Positions 25,946 through 35,721 of a stretch of 64,000 nt of DNA are shown here, piece after piece. Under the pieces are notes generated by a model that was not told where the DNA came from, did no database searches, and saw only the letters and a program-made list of their open reading frames with translations. How positions within the stretch are numbered: position 1 is the stretch's first letter; each line of letters begins with the position of its first letter. A program made the position numbers and the translations under genes. The DNA comes from Maribacter arcticus (lineage in GTDB: Bacteria; Bacteroidota; Bacteroidia; Flavobacteriales; Flavobacteriaceae): assembly GCF_900167935.1 (NCBI RefSeq), contig NZ_FUYL01000001.1, forward strand, positions 553,471 to 617,470. Reading direction: 5' to 3'.

Positions 25946-27085
25946 ATGAAAATACTAACTATTGATGATCAACAACTTATTCTTTTATCGGTTGAAAGAC
26001 GCCTTTCTGAATTAGGATATACTGTTAAGACCGCTAATTCTGGTCAAAAGGGAATAGAACTGTTCGATTCTTTCGAACCTGATTTAGTGCTTGTTGATAT
26101 TAATATGCCAGACATGTCTGGTTTAGAGGTGGTAAAACACATTAAGTCTGTTTCGGGAAAAATTGTTCCAGTTTTGGTAATGTCTGGTAATACCGAAGAA
26201 AACATCATCATGGACGGCTTTACTTTAGGCATTGATGATTACATGAAGAAACCTGTAAGTTTAGACGAAATGGCGGCACGTATAAAACGGCTTATTGGTG
26301 CTCCTGTTATTAGTGACGATTCGCAAGTTTCTAATAATGCTAGAATGTTGCAAAAAAATTGTGTAGGCGTTGTAATACCTTGTTATAATGAAGAAGAACG
26401 TCTTTTAAGTACTGAGTTTAAAGACTTCGCACATAAGAATCTTGGGTATCACCTATGTTTCGTAAACGATGGTAGCACCGATAAAACTTTAGAGGTGTTA
26501 GAGAAATTAAAAAAAGGTAGTGAAAGCAATATCAGTATTTATAATTGCGAACAAAATGGTGGTAAGGCAGAAGCAGTACGTCAAGGTATGTTACATTTAG
26601 CAAAAGATGAGCAATTAGACTACATAGGCTTTTTAGATGCCGATTTATCTACAGATTTTAGAGATTTTGATGATTTGGTAGAAACACTAGACCAATCTAA
26701 TTTTAAAATAGTTAGTGGATCTAGAATGAGTAGAATGGGAGCTGACATTACTAAAGAATCTGCACGTAAGATTATTAGTATGACTATTAACCTTATCATT
26801 AGAACCATCTTAAGAATGCCATTCAATGATACCCAATGTGGTGCAAAAGTTATGGACCGTTCTGTAGTACCATTGCTTTTCGATAAGCCTTTTATTACCA
26901 AATGGTTGTTCGATGTAGAGATGTTTATCAGAATGCGAAAACATTATGGTAAAACCGAAGCTAAAAAACTTATTTGTGAGCAACCTCTTAAACGTTGGAT
27001 CCATGCCGATGGTTCTAAACTATCTATGAAAGATTCAGTAAAAATTGTTGGTCAGTTGGCAAAAATCGCCTTTGTCTATAGGTAA
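25946..27085 (+). CDS. Response-regulator receiver fused to Alg5-like GT2 glycosyltransferase, copy A
   Basis: A 379-residue fusion. Residues 1-120 are a complete receiver: D7-D8, phospho-acceptor D51 (LVLVDINMPDMSG), S80 and K102 (YMKKP). Residues 135-375 are a soluble GT2 domain of the polyprenyl/dolichyl-phosphate glucosyltransferase type: VVIPCYNEEERL, CFVNDGSTD, GGKAEAVRQGML, GFLDADLSTDF, TQCGAKVMDR, LFDVEMF. No transmembrane segment is present. The plan implies that phosphorylation directly tunes synthesis of a lipid-linked sugar. It is followed after 37 bp by flippase B. A second fusion is at 36116. This domain pairing is not one I know as a described family. Confidence 0.88.
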   Translation: MKILTIDDQQLILLSVERRLSELGYTVKTANSGQKGIELFDSFEPDLVLVDINMPDMSGLEVVKHIKSVSGKIVPVLVMSGNTEENIIMDGFTLGIDDYMKKPVSLDEMAARIKRLIGAPVISDDSQVSNNARMLQKNCVGVVIPCYNEEERLLSTEFKDFAHKNLGYHLCFVNDGSTDKTLEVLEKLKKGSESNISIYNCEQNGGKAEAVRQGMLHLAKDEQLDYIGFLDADLSTDFRDFDDLVETLDQSNFKIVSGSRMSRMGADITKESARKIISMTINLIIRTILRMPFNDTQCGAKVMDRSVVPLLFDKPFITKWLFDVEMFIRMRKHYGKTEAKKLICEQPLKRWIHADGSKLSMKDSVKIVGQLAKIAFVYR

Positions 27086-27122
27086 TTACTCAAACTTAAA
27101 TCAACTAGATAAGAACTAATTC

Positions 27123-28406
27123 ATGTCAAAAATAAAAGTAGCTTTAAAGAAAGTATCCCCTAAGCATTTGTTTATGGGCAGTGCCTTGCTGGTTAATGGC
27201 GGTAATTATTTATACAATTTGCTTTTAGGCAGATTATTAGGTCCTGAAGCATTTGCAGATGCGGCATTATTGGTGACATTGTTATTGGTATTATCTTTTG
27301 TTGGGATGACATTTCAGCTCGCCACCACTAAATTTGCAGTGTTGTTTTCAGATGAAACATGGATTGCTTTTAAGAATACCATGTATAGGTACGCATTGGT
27401 TTTTGGTGTGTTTACAGGAATTCTTGTACTCGCTTTTTCAAAGAACCTTCAAGAGCTGTTTAATACACAGAATCATTACATGTTCATGATTTTTGCTGTG
27501 GCCATACCCTTGTACTTTGTTATGAGTGTAAATAGAGGAAGATTTCAAGGCAGACATGATTTCGGAAAATTAGCGGCTACCTATCAAACAGAGATGTGGA
27601 GCAGGCTACTACTTACTTTTGCTTTGTTATTATTGGTACCTTTTGAACCTGGAATTTTAATTGCAGCGGGTATAGCGCTATCTTTTGTATTCGGGCTTTT
27701 TCCTTCTGATTTTAAAGGAGTTCAAGTTTTTTCTAAAAGTAAACTAGCTTCTGTAGATTTAAGACAAGTCTGGATTTTTATTGGGCTTACCGCTGGTTAT
27801 GAACTCACGCAAATTATCATTAACAATAGTGATATTCTATTGGTCAAACATTATTTCAATGATAAAGATGCTGGTCTATATTCTTCTTTAGCCTTAATAG
27901 GTAGAGTGGTCTATTTTGTTGCTTGGATGTTTGTTATGTTACTTATGCCAACGGTTATTCAAAAACAAAAGGATGGAGAACCTACTGCACCTATACTTTT
28001 TAAATATGTATTCTTTATTGGTGGCTTATCAACCTTCATAGTTTTTGTTTGCTTTTTATTTCCAAATTTGATAATCACCTTAATGTTTGGCGATGCTTAC
28101 TTATCAATAGCGCACCTTCTTTGGAAATATGCATTGGCAACATCATTATTTGCAGTCTCTAATATTTTCGCGTATTACTTTCTGTCGTTAAATCAATATT
28201 CACCTGTAATACTATCTGGGTTATTAGGGTTTTCACAAGTGGCACTCATAATGCTATACCATGACAATCTTGAAACCGTAGTGCATATGCAAATAATTGC
28301 AATGGTTATACTATTGGTTGCGCAGCTATTATTTTTCATCATAAAAAATTCATCATCCGATACGGGTGAGAAAAAAATGGATTTGGTTGGCAATAACACG
28401 CTTTAA
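27123..28406 (+). CDS. Polysaccharide flippase, copy B
   Basis: A 427-residue integral membrane protein with about 12 hydrophobic segments, of the polysaccharide-transporter/MOP superfamily (Wzx- or PelG-like). It starts with a basic segment (KVALKKVSPKHLFMGSALLVNGGNYLYNLLLGRLLGPEAF). It is the intact counterpart of the interrupted gene at 22918. It sits between receiver-GT2 copy A (37 bp) and GT4 copy B (34 bp), probably in one operon. It would move lipid-linked intermediates or nascent polymer across the inner membrane. Confidence 0.9.
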   Translation: MSKIKVALKKVSPKHLFMGSALLVNGGNYLYNLLLGRLLGPEAFADAALLVTLLLVLSFVGMTFQLATTKFAVLFSDETWIAFKNTMYRYALVFGVFTGILVLAFSKNLQELFNTQNHYMFMIFAVAIPLYFVMSVNRGRFQGRHDFGKLAATYQTEMWSRLLLTFALLLLVPFEPGILIAAGIALSFVFGLFPSDFKGVQVFSKSKLASVDLRQVWIFIGLTAGYELTQIIINNSDILLVKHYFNDKDAGLYSSLALIGRVVYFVAWMFVMLLMPTVIQKQKDGEPTAPILFKYVFFIGGLSTFIVFVCFLFPNLIITLMFGDAYLSIAHLLWKYALATSLFAVSNIFAYYFLSLNQYSPVILSGLLGFSQVALIMLYHDNLETVVHMQIIAMVILLVAQLLFFIIKNSSSDTGEKKMDLVGNNTL

Positions 28407-28440
28407 CTGTCATATAATATTTTAATAAAATTTAACCAAA

Positions 28441-29670
28441 ATGAAATTAGCAATTGTCACTGCATACCCACCGAGTAAAGTAACCTTAACTGAGTATGGT
28501 TATTACTTGGTTAAGCATTTTAGACTTCAAGAAGAAGTAACTGAACTTATCTTGATTACTGATCGTACCGAAGAACCAAAAGATTTAAATTTTGAGGAGA
28601 ACGGCTGTAAGATTACAGTTAAAGAATGCTGGAGTTTTAATAGTTACGCCAACATATTTAATATTAGTAAAACTATTTCGCAAACTAAGCCAGATGCCGT
28701 TTTATTTAACCTTCAGTTTTTAAAATTCGGAGATAAGAAAGTACCAGCAGCCTTAGGCTTAATGCTTCCTTTTATCTGTAAGGTGAAGGGAATACCAACG
28801 ATTTCATTACTCCATAATATTCTTGAAAAAGTCGATTTAGAAAATGCAGGCTTTACAAATAATAAAGTGTTGCAGCGTATTTATAATTTCATTGGTACTA
28901 CGCTAACACGTTTTGTTTTGGCATCTGATATACTTGCGGTTACCATAAGTAAATACGTTTCTACTTTAGAAGAAAAATATAAGGTTAAAAATGTAGCATT
29001 AATTCCTCATGGTGCTTTTGAAACTCCACCAGAGCCAGATTATAAATTACCAGTAGGCCCAAAACAGGTTATGGCTTTCGGTAAGTTCGGCACCTATAAA
29101 AAGGTAGAAATACTGATAGAGGCTGTAGAGGAAATTAGGTCAAGATCCAATGAAGATATTGAAATTGTTATTGCAGGTACCGATAGCCCTAATACACCTG
29201 GTTATTTAGACGAAATGAAAGAAAAATATAGCCATGTGCCACAAATACGTTTTACAGGTTATGTTGCTGAGGAAGATGTGCCGAAACTTTTTGGTGAAAG
29301 TGCAGTTACTGTTTTTCCATATACCTCTACAACGGGTAGTTCAGGGGTTTTACACCAAGCAGGTAGTTACGGTAATGCAGTAGCTTTGCCAGACTTGGGT
29401 GACTTGAGCACTTTAGTTGAAGAAGAAGGTTATAAAGGAGAGTTTTTTGATGCGCATGATACGTCATCGCTTGCAACGGCAATTGAGAAAATTCTAACTA
29501 ATGATTCGTATAGAATACAACTTGGGAAGCAAAATTATAAGGCGGCATGTTCATTGCCAATGTCTGCAATTACCCAAATGTATATAGATTACTTTAAAGC
29601 CATTCAAAAATCGAAAGAGACTGGATTTCATATAGATATTGCATCAATAGAGAAGAAATTGGTTCATTAA
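28441..29670 (+). CDS. GT4 glycosyltransferase, copy B
   Basis: 409 residues, the same length as the copy at 24430 and collinear with it, with the same motifs (AIVTAYPPSKVTLTEYGYYL, VMAFGKFGTYKKVEILIEAVE, TGSSGVLHQAGSYG). Differences are scattered, so the duplication is not recent. It follows flippase B by 34 bp without its own direct-repeat promoter, whereas copy A has one. It ends at a strong terminator. Confidence 0.9.
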   Translation: MKLAIVTAYPPSKVTLTEYGYYLVKHFRLQEEVTELILITDRTEEPKDLNFEENGCKITVKECWSFNSYANIFNISKTISQTKPDAVLFNLQFLKFGDKKVPAALGLMLPFICKVKGIPTISLLHNILEKVDLENAGFTNNKVLQRIYNFIGTTLTRFVLASDILAVTISKYVSTLEEKYKVKNVALIPHGAFETPPEPDYKLPVGPKQVMAFGKFGTYKKVEILIEAVEEIRSRSNEDIEIVIAGTDSPNTPGYLDEMKEKYSHVPQIRFTGYVAEEDVPKLFGESAVTVFPYTSTTGSSGVLHQAGSYGNAVALPDLGDLSTLVEEEGYKGEFFDAHDTSSLATAIEKILTNDSYRIQLGKQNYKAACSLPMSAITQMYIDYFKAIQKSKETGFHIDIASIEKKLVH

Positions 29671-29693
29671 GAATCGATATGGTTAGTGTTTAT

Positions 29694-29718
29694 GGCTGGT
29701 TTTAACCAGCCTTTTTTT
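29694..29718 (+). terminator. Terminator after GT4 copy B
   Basis: A perfect stem GGCTGG / CCAGCC extended by TT/AA with a short loop (29694-29711), followed by seven T. Confidence 0.9.
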
Positions 29719-29851
29719 GTTTTGCTAGTTGTAGATAATAAGATTTTGAATTTCCTGCTTTTCAATTATTGCTTATGTTTTTTTCTGATAAGTGAGTTCA
29801 AAGAATAGTACATTTTAAATTTCTAGTATTTGAATTAGAGTGGTTAACTTT

Positions 29852-31402
29852 TTAGTTATTCTCTTTGTTAACTGTTAATTCAAAGTATGCCGGTTTTTTA
29901 TTTCCTAAGGAATCTAGGCAACCAAAGAAATGCTGTTTTTTAGTTTTCCATGGTAAGCTCCCTGCCACAGAGCTAGGCACTTTTTTAAAATCGTATAAAG
30001 TCCAAAACATATACGGAATATGGTTATCCCTTAATATCGGTTGTATCTCATTGTAATAGTCTCGTTGCCCTTCTTCATTTGCTCCTCTATACAAATTCCA
30101 TAACCCCTTATATGAAGACATTCCATACTCTTGAAGTACTTTAGGTTTGTTTGGTACAGCACCGTTTAGGGTGTCGTACGCTTTTTTAAAGTCTTGAACA
30201 TCTCTATAGTAATGAAATGACACAAAATCTACTTTGTCTGCAAGGTTTATGCCGGCTTCAGGTGTAGACCAACCTATGGTAACCGGGTGATTTTTATCCC
30301 ATTTTTTTATATTTTCAATCATTTGTTCTAGCCAATTCAGTACACTTAGGCGACCACGAGATTCAAAATCTAAATCGGGTTCGTTTTTTATATCCCAACC
30401 TAAAAGAGCAGGGTGGTCCTTAACAGCATTCACAATAGTTTCGGCATGCCTATGGGTAAGCGTCCAATTAGAGACATCATAATCGCCGTAGAAATCAAAT
30501 AACGTTATTAGAACATCTAAATTATTTTCTTCTGCGCTATCTAAAAGGATTTTAAGTAGGTCGAGTTTTTTATAATCTACTCTGTTTTTTCCAAAATCTT
30601 CATATTGAATAAATACTCGAATGGTATTTAAACCCATGTCTTGAATGATTTTAAAATCTTGATTAATAATACTATCGTTGAATTTTTTCCCGAAGGTATC
30701 CCAAGGGGAATCTTTAGGGTAGTAATTGATTCCTTTTGTATTTTTAATTTTTTCTAGTTTATCCTGAATGTTTCGTGGTTCTGTTTTAGAGGTATCTATT
30801 GGTGTAGGTATTTCTTTTAAATGTCTTATGCGCCAAAAGCCATCTTCTAAAAGCATCATTACTTGGTAGCTGGTAGTATCCTTTTCTTTAGAGAGTAGTG
30901 TTTCTCCTTCATAAATTTCTTGATATTCCTCTACATTGTAATCTTTGAACACTACCATAGTACCGTCTGCGGTATAAAAATCTAAAGAAGAATTATGGTT
31001 TAATGTTGTACGCTTATACCAGTGATTGTTTTTTTTGTTGAGGTCTATATTATCGTATAGGCGTACCCTAGCGCTATCTGTATAAAAATCTTCGATACCA
31101 TAAGGGTCATTTTTTTTGTAGGCGATATTGCGAACATGCCAAGCGTTCATATAATCATTGGTAATTTCTCCCAAAGCTTGGTCTTCCATTGGCCGCCCTG
31201 GGTTGACTAAGTTTGTCCAATCTAAACTTGGCTTATAAACATCTTCCATAGGTACTTCTAAATGCAACATTGAAGTTTTGTCTGCTCCTGTATTCATAAA
31301 AGCCCATGCAGCACCAATACCATATAAAACGAGTGTATTTATAGCCAAAAAGGAGACTATAAGTACTGTTCTGTATAATGTTTTATTTAATTGTATCGCC
31401 AT
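29852..31402 (-). CDS. Membrane-anchored GH5-like glycoside hydrolase
   Basis: About 516 residues from the ATG at 31402. An in-frame ATG at 31441 would overlap the upstream gene more. An N-terminal membrane anchor (LYRTVLIVSFLAINTLVLYGIGAAWAF) is followed by an NTF2-like segment (about 80-205) and a TIM-barrel domain with the GH-A clan signature. The acid/base is in GWDIKNEPD and the nucleophile in KVLQEYGMS, with FVSFHYY between them. It is the last gene of a three-gene minus-strand operon inside the polysaccharide locus. A hydrolase anchored facing the periplasm fits trimming or turnover of the polymer, as with PelA or BcsZ in other systems. The substrate is unknown. Confidence 0.82.
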   Translation of the reverse strand: MAIQLNKTLYRTVLIVSFLAINTLVLYGIGAAWAFMNTGADKTSMLHLEVPMEDVYKPSLDWTNLVNPGRPMEDQALGEITNDYMNAWHVRNIAYKKNDPYGIEDFYTDSARVRLYDNIDLNKKNNHWYKRTTLNHNSSLDFYTADGTMVVFKDYNVEEYQEIYEGETLLSKEKDTTSYQVMMLLEDGFWRIRHLKEIPTPIDTSKTEPRNIQDKLEKIKNTKGINYYPKDSPWDTFGKKFNDSIINQDFKIIQDMGLNTIRVFIQYEDFGKNRVDYKKLDLLKILLDSAEENNLDVLITLFDFYGDYDVSNWTLTHRHAETIVNAVKDHPALLGWDIKNEPDLDFESRGRLSVLNWLEQMIENIKKWDKNHPVTIGWSTPEAGINLADKVDFVSFHYYRDVQDFKKAYDTLNGAVPNKPKVLQEYGMSSYKGLWNLYRGANEEGQRDYYNEIQPILRDNHIPYMFWTLYDFKKVPSSVAGSLPWKTKKQHFFGCLDSLGNKKPAYFELTVNKENN

Positions 31403-32630
31403 GTATGTTCTTTGTAAATTCTTTTGTAATGCCTGCAGCATTTAATTTTAGTATATAATCACCTTCAGCAAGATAATGCTCACCTAAGAAAATGCTACAA
31501 ACTCCGTTTTTGGTTGTTGTTTTTTTAGATGCGACAAATACTCCGTCGGCATCATAGATATCTAACTGTAAAAGAAGACCATCGGGAATAAGCTGCTTCA
31601 TAAAACTTTCGAACGGGCCAATATCGATGTTTCTGTTTCCTTTAGAAAAATGAACAGGATAATCTTTAATTGCAGGTTTAAATGCGAATTCAGTAGTATT
31701 ACTCTCAGCAGCGCCTGTAACGAAAGCCTGTATTTCCCATTTAGAAGCTTTATCTGGGTGTAAAGTTTTAGCTTCGGCAATACCGTTTATAGTAGTGCCA
31801 ATAGTGTATAAATAAGAGTCGTTTTCATTTTTAATTATAAAGGTTACCAGCGTGCCATTGGTTACCGTATTGCCAAATTCATCTCTAATAATATCCGATG
31901 TAAAGGTTATTATTTGATTACCGTCGGCAAAATTATGAGCGCTAGAACTGCTTATAGAAAAATCAGTTGCATTAGAGGGGTAAACAATAGTAGCAAGCTC
32001 TTTAGAGTTCGTACCGTTACATTCTGATGAGACCAATATTCTACCCGATTGCAAGGTTGATCTAACATTGTAAAAAGCAAAAAAGCTTTCAGTAGTGATT
32101 TTTAGTTCGTCTATATTTTCTTGAAATTGATGTTTAACGGTCACCTCTGTTCCATTATCTAATGGGTTATCGTATGCATCAGTTGGTGATATGGTTAACA
32201 TAGAATAATCATTGTAACCTGCGGTAACACTTCGAGGTCCAAAATAAGACTCAACATAGGTGGCTTTATAGGCATTTGTGGCAATATCAAATTTTCCATA
32301 ACGTAACGTATGACCTTTTAATATTAGCTTCCATCGGCATGGTCCAGCAATTCTTGTAAAGTTTTTAGGGATTTTGAAAACCATGAGTTCGTTTTCTGAG
32401 TGCTCGGGTGATAGCACAACGTTTCCGTAAGCATTCTTTACTTGTAGTTTCAGGTCTTTTATAGAAGTATCTGTTTTGAATGATACAGCAACAGCATCTC
32501 CTGCAACACTATTATTTACGTTTGCTACAAGTTCAATTTTCGGGTAGATAAATTGCTTAGGTTGCTCTTCTTTTTTGCTTGAACAACCAAGTAGTATAAG
32601 ACTTAAAATGATTAAGATTTTAATACGCAT
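31383..32630 (-). CDS. Lipoprotein with Ig-like (invasin/bacterial-Ig) repeats
   Basis: A 415-residue lipoprotein (MRIKILIILSLILLGCSS, Cys16). The body is beta-rich, with repeated Ig-like strands of the type found in invasin-like domains, e.g. TVKHQFQ around 165 and FTSDIIRDEFGNTVTNGTLVTFII around 250, where a 'D-x-x-G-N-x-V' turn recurs. It is coupled to the GH5-like gene by overlap and starts 1 bp from the stop of the large membrane protein gene. It may bridge the synthase complex and the outer membrane. No enzymatic motif is seen. Confidence 0.75.
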   Translation of the reverse strand: MRIKILIILSLILLGCSSKKEEQPKQFIYPKIELVANVNNSVAGDAVAVSFKTDTSIKDLKLQVKNAYGNVVLSPEHSENELMVFKIPKNFTRIAGPCRWKLILKGHTLRYGKFDIATNAYKATYVESYFGPRSVTAGYNDYSMLTISPTDAYDNPLDNGTEVTVKHQFQENIDELKITTESFFAFYNVRSTLQSGRILVSSECNGTNSKELATIVYPSNATDFSISSSSAHNFADGNQIITFTSDIIRDEFGNTVTNGTLVTFIIKNENDSYLYTIGTTINGIAEAKTLHPDKASKWEIQAFVTGAAESNTTEFAFKPAIKDYPVHFSKGNRNIDIGPFESFMKQLIPDGLLLQLDIYDADGVFVASKKTTTKNGVCSIFLGEHYLAEGDYILKLNAAGITKEFTKNIHGDTIK

Positions 32631-32631
32631 A

Positions 32632-35600
32632 CTATTTAGGATTACCTATATAACTGTTTATTTCAAACTTCAAATACTCATAGCCTTTACCTTTAAAAGG
32701 TTGTGTTTGTTTCTTTTCATGTATTACTTTTCTATTAGGAAATATTTTATTGGCAATTGCTTTATTCGGTAAACCATTTACAAAACAATTTTCTAAGCTA
32801 CTGCTTATGATTTCTAAACTATCGAGTTCTAAAGGTTTGTAATTGAAAAATTGTTTTCGTTGTATTCGAACACCTTCGGTAACAAATTTATGATCAACCC
32901 AGAGTAGTTGACTATCTTCATCGTAGTAAGAAATTATCAATTGAGGAATGGTAACTTCTTGTACCCCCGAATTAAATAAAACACCATTAAAACCTTGTTC
33001 GGTGTATTCTAAATCTTGTAAGGCTACATGCTTATATAAATCTGTATTAGCAGTATTTCCTGCAGATTGTAAATTAAATTTTGTTGGTTGCTCTTCAAAA
33101 CTTACAGGGGTAAACTGATCGGGATCAAAAGTGGGCGGTAAGGTGTCTTTAGTAGAAGACCAGGCAATGCCTTCAAAATTTATTTTAAACGTAGTGGTTT
33201 CTTTAGGCATTAATTTATGCTTAATTTGATGTTTAGCATTGTAACTCGCTAGTTCTTTATTATTGTCATTGTAAAGAGTTGCCTTGATTACAATATCTGC
33301 AGGAGTGTTGTCTACGTTTTGTAGCTCACCAATTATACTATACTGCCCTTTGTATTTCACCAATTTAGCCGATAGAATTTCTAAAACGGGTTGTTTTAAT
33401 ACATCTTCGTGATAGGTTTCTTGCGTAGTGATTTTTCTTCTACCGTGATTGTAATAGGTGGTGCTATTGGCTGTAAAAAGTTGGTCTGGGGGTATATCAT
33501 TATCAACTTTTGACGATTTTAGATACCACTTATTTTTTCTTTTTATAAGCTCGTGATAATCATTGTTGAATACATTTTCTAGCGGAGTAATCCATCTGGT
33601 GGCTACCTTGGCTTTTGCGCTATTCTCTGTCTTGTCATAAATTTCAATACCTAAAGAATCTAATTTGGCATATGAACTTAATATGCCATCTGTTACCGAA
33701 ACCCCTAACATATACTGCGCGATGTCAATATTTTCTTTTGGGTCAATATAAGAATGTGCCCTAGAAAATTCTTTAAAATCCAAGGCATCGTAATAGGACT
33801 CAACCACATTGTTTGGTGATAATTGTGTGACGTTTTTCACATAAAATATAAACATACCATACCCTAAACAAATAAGCATAGCAAGTGCCCACCAATGCGA
33901 AAAGGTTAAGAGTTTGGATGGAAATTTATTATAGGGTAGCTCTAGTTTCATAAAAGAATGCTCTTTTACTTTTCTAGACTTTAATAGTCTTACCCAAATC
34001 ATCTGAATATTAACAAAAATGGCTATTAATACTGTTAATAATGGTATTATACCCCACATGATTTTCATTATGGAAGGGACATCTTGCTTAGGCATTATTT
34101 GAGGTATAGGAGCCACATTAAGTTTCTCCCAAACCATAATGCCGTTTTCTAATTGCTGTAATCGTTGCCAGCCACAATAGTAAAGTATGGGATCATAGAA
34201 CTTATCATTAGAGAAAATGTATTTTAAATTATATTTTTCGGGTACGGTTAAAAATTGTTGTAACGAGCCTATACCTTCTACACCCCGAAATTTGGAGTTT
34301 TCTATACGCTCAATGGCTCTGGTTGTAAGTTCTGGTAAACGACGTGCTGAGTGGTAATTTCCATCGACTGTCATTGCCCCTGTTTGAGCAGAAAGCCAGG
34401 CCATTTGGTCGCCAAAACCTAGGGGTAAATAACGCCAGGCATCATGTGAATCTGCTCCTAAAAAGTTAACGATGGGCAGCATATTAATTTTAGCGGGCTG
34501 TGAGGGTCTAAAGTACCCCAATGTCATCGTGAAAACGACCATAAACAACATTCCACCGGCAATTAAACCACCTAGTACCCTATGATAAACTCCCCCGAAT
34601 TTTGATTGTATCAAGGCTTTTAAGTCCCCTTCTACCATTCTATACGCGAATTCCGCAAAAATAGGGAGGGCCATAATAGTTGCCCATAATGTAAACCTAT
34701 CTAAAGTAAGAATATTGAAAGCGGTTTCGCCTAGCATCATAAGTGGAATAGGGGTAGTACCGCCAGTTCCTAGAATAGTAAGTAGTGCAAAAGATAATCC
34801 GAAGAATATATACCTTTTACTAAAATACCTGTAAAAGAAATAGGGCAGAACAAAAAGAAATACTCCCCAGGGAATTATGAAAAAGACCAGACCAGATGAG
34901 GTGATTTCCAAGAAATTATCTCGTGACCCATGCGGAATAGCCACTTGGGTAATCGGGTTTCTTTTAGAATTATACCAATAAGGAAAAATACAGAAAACGA
35001 TTAAAAAAATAGCACTACCTCCAAATTTCGCAATCTTCCAAAAATGCTGTAATGTGGTGCTCCAGAATACTTTAAAAGTAAGTTCTTTGTATGAATTTAC
35101 GCGCTCTCGAGAGGCATCCATAACAGCCATTCCTATTAATGGAGCTATAAAAAATACCATACCGAAAATAGGCGTAACATGATGCGAGGTTACCGTGACA
35201 GCCAGCATCGTAACAGACGTAATAAAGTACCGTGTTTTGCCAGTTTTTATCCATAAGTATATTTCTGTCATAGAATGCAGAAGAATGGATAATGCCATAA
35301 TACTTGGTAACTGCCCGAAAATATGTAAAGTCTCTACGAACGTAGATGAGAAAACGGCCATGACTGCACCGTAGCCAGCAATTCTTCTGCTGCCAGTCAT
35401 TAATAAGGTGTACCTATAAGCTCCTGTTATAAATAATATAATAGCAATTAATGCTACGGTATACATGCCGAATTTTAGACCACCGATGTAAGAGAGTATA
35501 CCAATGAGTTGATGTACTAACGGAGGGTAAGATTGCACTGTAAAGCCCGTATACCATCTATATTCCCATGGGTCGAACCAACTATTCGCGTAGTGATCTG

Positions 35601-35721
35601 CAAAAAACAAATGAATTAATGCATCATATGTAGACTCTAACGTAAAGAAAATCGCAGAACCATGAAAAGCTAGCCCTACAATCAAAGCTAATATTAAGAG
35701 GGTATTGGTTTTTTTTTCCAA
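32632..35721 (-). CDS. Large polytopic membrane protein, GT-C/6-pyruvoyl-tetrahydropterin-synthase-related family
   Basis: 1029 residues. The first roughly 620 contain a dozen or so hydrophobic segments. An acidic first loop (STYDALIHLFFADHYANSWFDPWEYRWYTG) resembles GT-C glycosyltransferases, whose donors are polyprenyl-phosphate sugars. After a last hydrophobic segment near 635, about 390 residues of periplasmic beta-rich sequence follow. The start is a TTG, with no alternative in-frame ATG before residue 100. It leads the operon with the Ig lipoprotein and GH5-like hydrolase. I infer that it uses the lipid-linked sugar made by the receiver-GT2 enzymes. Confidence 0.75.
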   Translation of the reverse strand: MEKKTNTLLILALIVGLAFHGSAIFFTLESTYDALIHLFFADHYANSWFDPWEYRWYTGFTVQSYPPLVHQLIGILSYIGGLKFGMYTVALIAIILFITGAYRYTLLMTGSRRIAGYGAVMAVFSSTFVETLHIFGQLPSIMALSILLHSMTEIYLWIKTGKTRYFITSVTMLAVTVTSHHVTPIFGMVFFIAPLIGMAVMDASRERVNSYKELTFKVFWSTTLQHFWKIAKFGGSAIFLIVFCIFPYWYNSKRNPITQVAIPHGSRDNFLEITSSGLVFFIIPWGVFLFVLPYFFYRYFSKRYIFFGLSFALLTILGTGGTTPIPLMMLGETAFNILTLDRFTLWATIMALPIFAEFAYRMVEGDLKALIQSKFGGVYHRVLGGLIAGGMLFMVVFTMTLGYFRPSQPAKINMLPIVNFLGADSHDAWRYLPLGFGDQMAWLSAQTGAMTVDGNYHSARRLPELTTRAIERIENSKFRGVEGIGSLQQFLTVPEKYNLKYIFSNDKFYDPILYYCGWQRLQQLENGIMVWEKLNVAPIPQIMPKQDVPSIMKIMWGIIPLLTVLIAIFVNIQMIWVRLLKSRKVKEHSFMKLELPYNKFPSKLLTFSHWWALAMLICLGYGMFIFYVKNVTQLSPNNVVESYYDALDFKEFSRAHSYIDPKENIDIAQYMLGVSVTDGILSSYAKLDSLGIEIYDKTENSAKAKVATRWITPLENVFNNDYHELIKRKNKWYLKSSKVDNDIPPDQLFTANSTTYYNHGRRKITTQETYHEDVLKQPVLEILSAKLVKYKGQYSIIGELQNVDNTPADIVIKATLYNDNNKELASYNAKHQIKHKLMPKETTTFKINFEGIAWSSTKDTLPPTFDPDQFTPVSFEEQPTKFNLQSAGNTANTDLYKHVALQDLEYTEQGFNGVLFNSGVQEVTIPQLIISYYDEDSQLLWVDHKFVTEGVRIQRKQFFNYKPLELDSLEIISSSLENCFVNGLPNKAIANKIFPNRKVIHEKKQTQPFKGKGYEYLKFEINSYIGNPK

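Noticed and set aside
29725..29745. TTATTATCTACAACTA-like element on the minus strand
   Set aside because: It lies downstream of convergent genes with no -7 box at the fixed distance and no gene start behind it.
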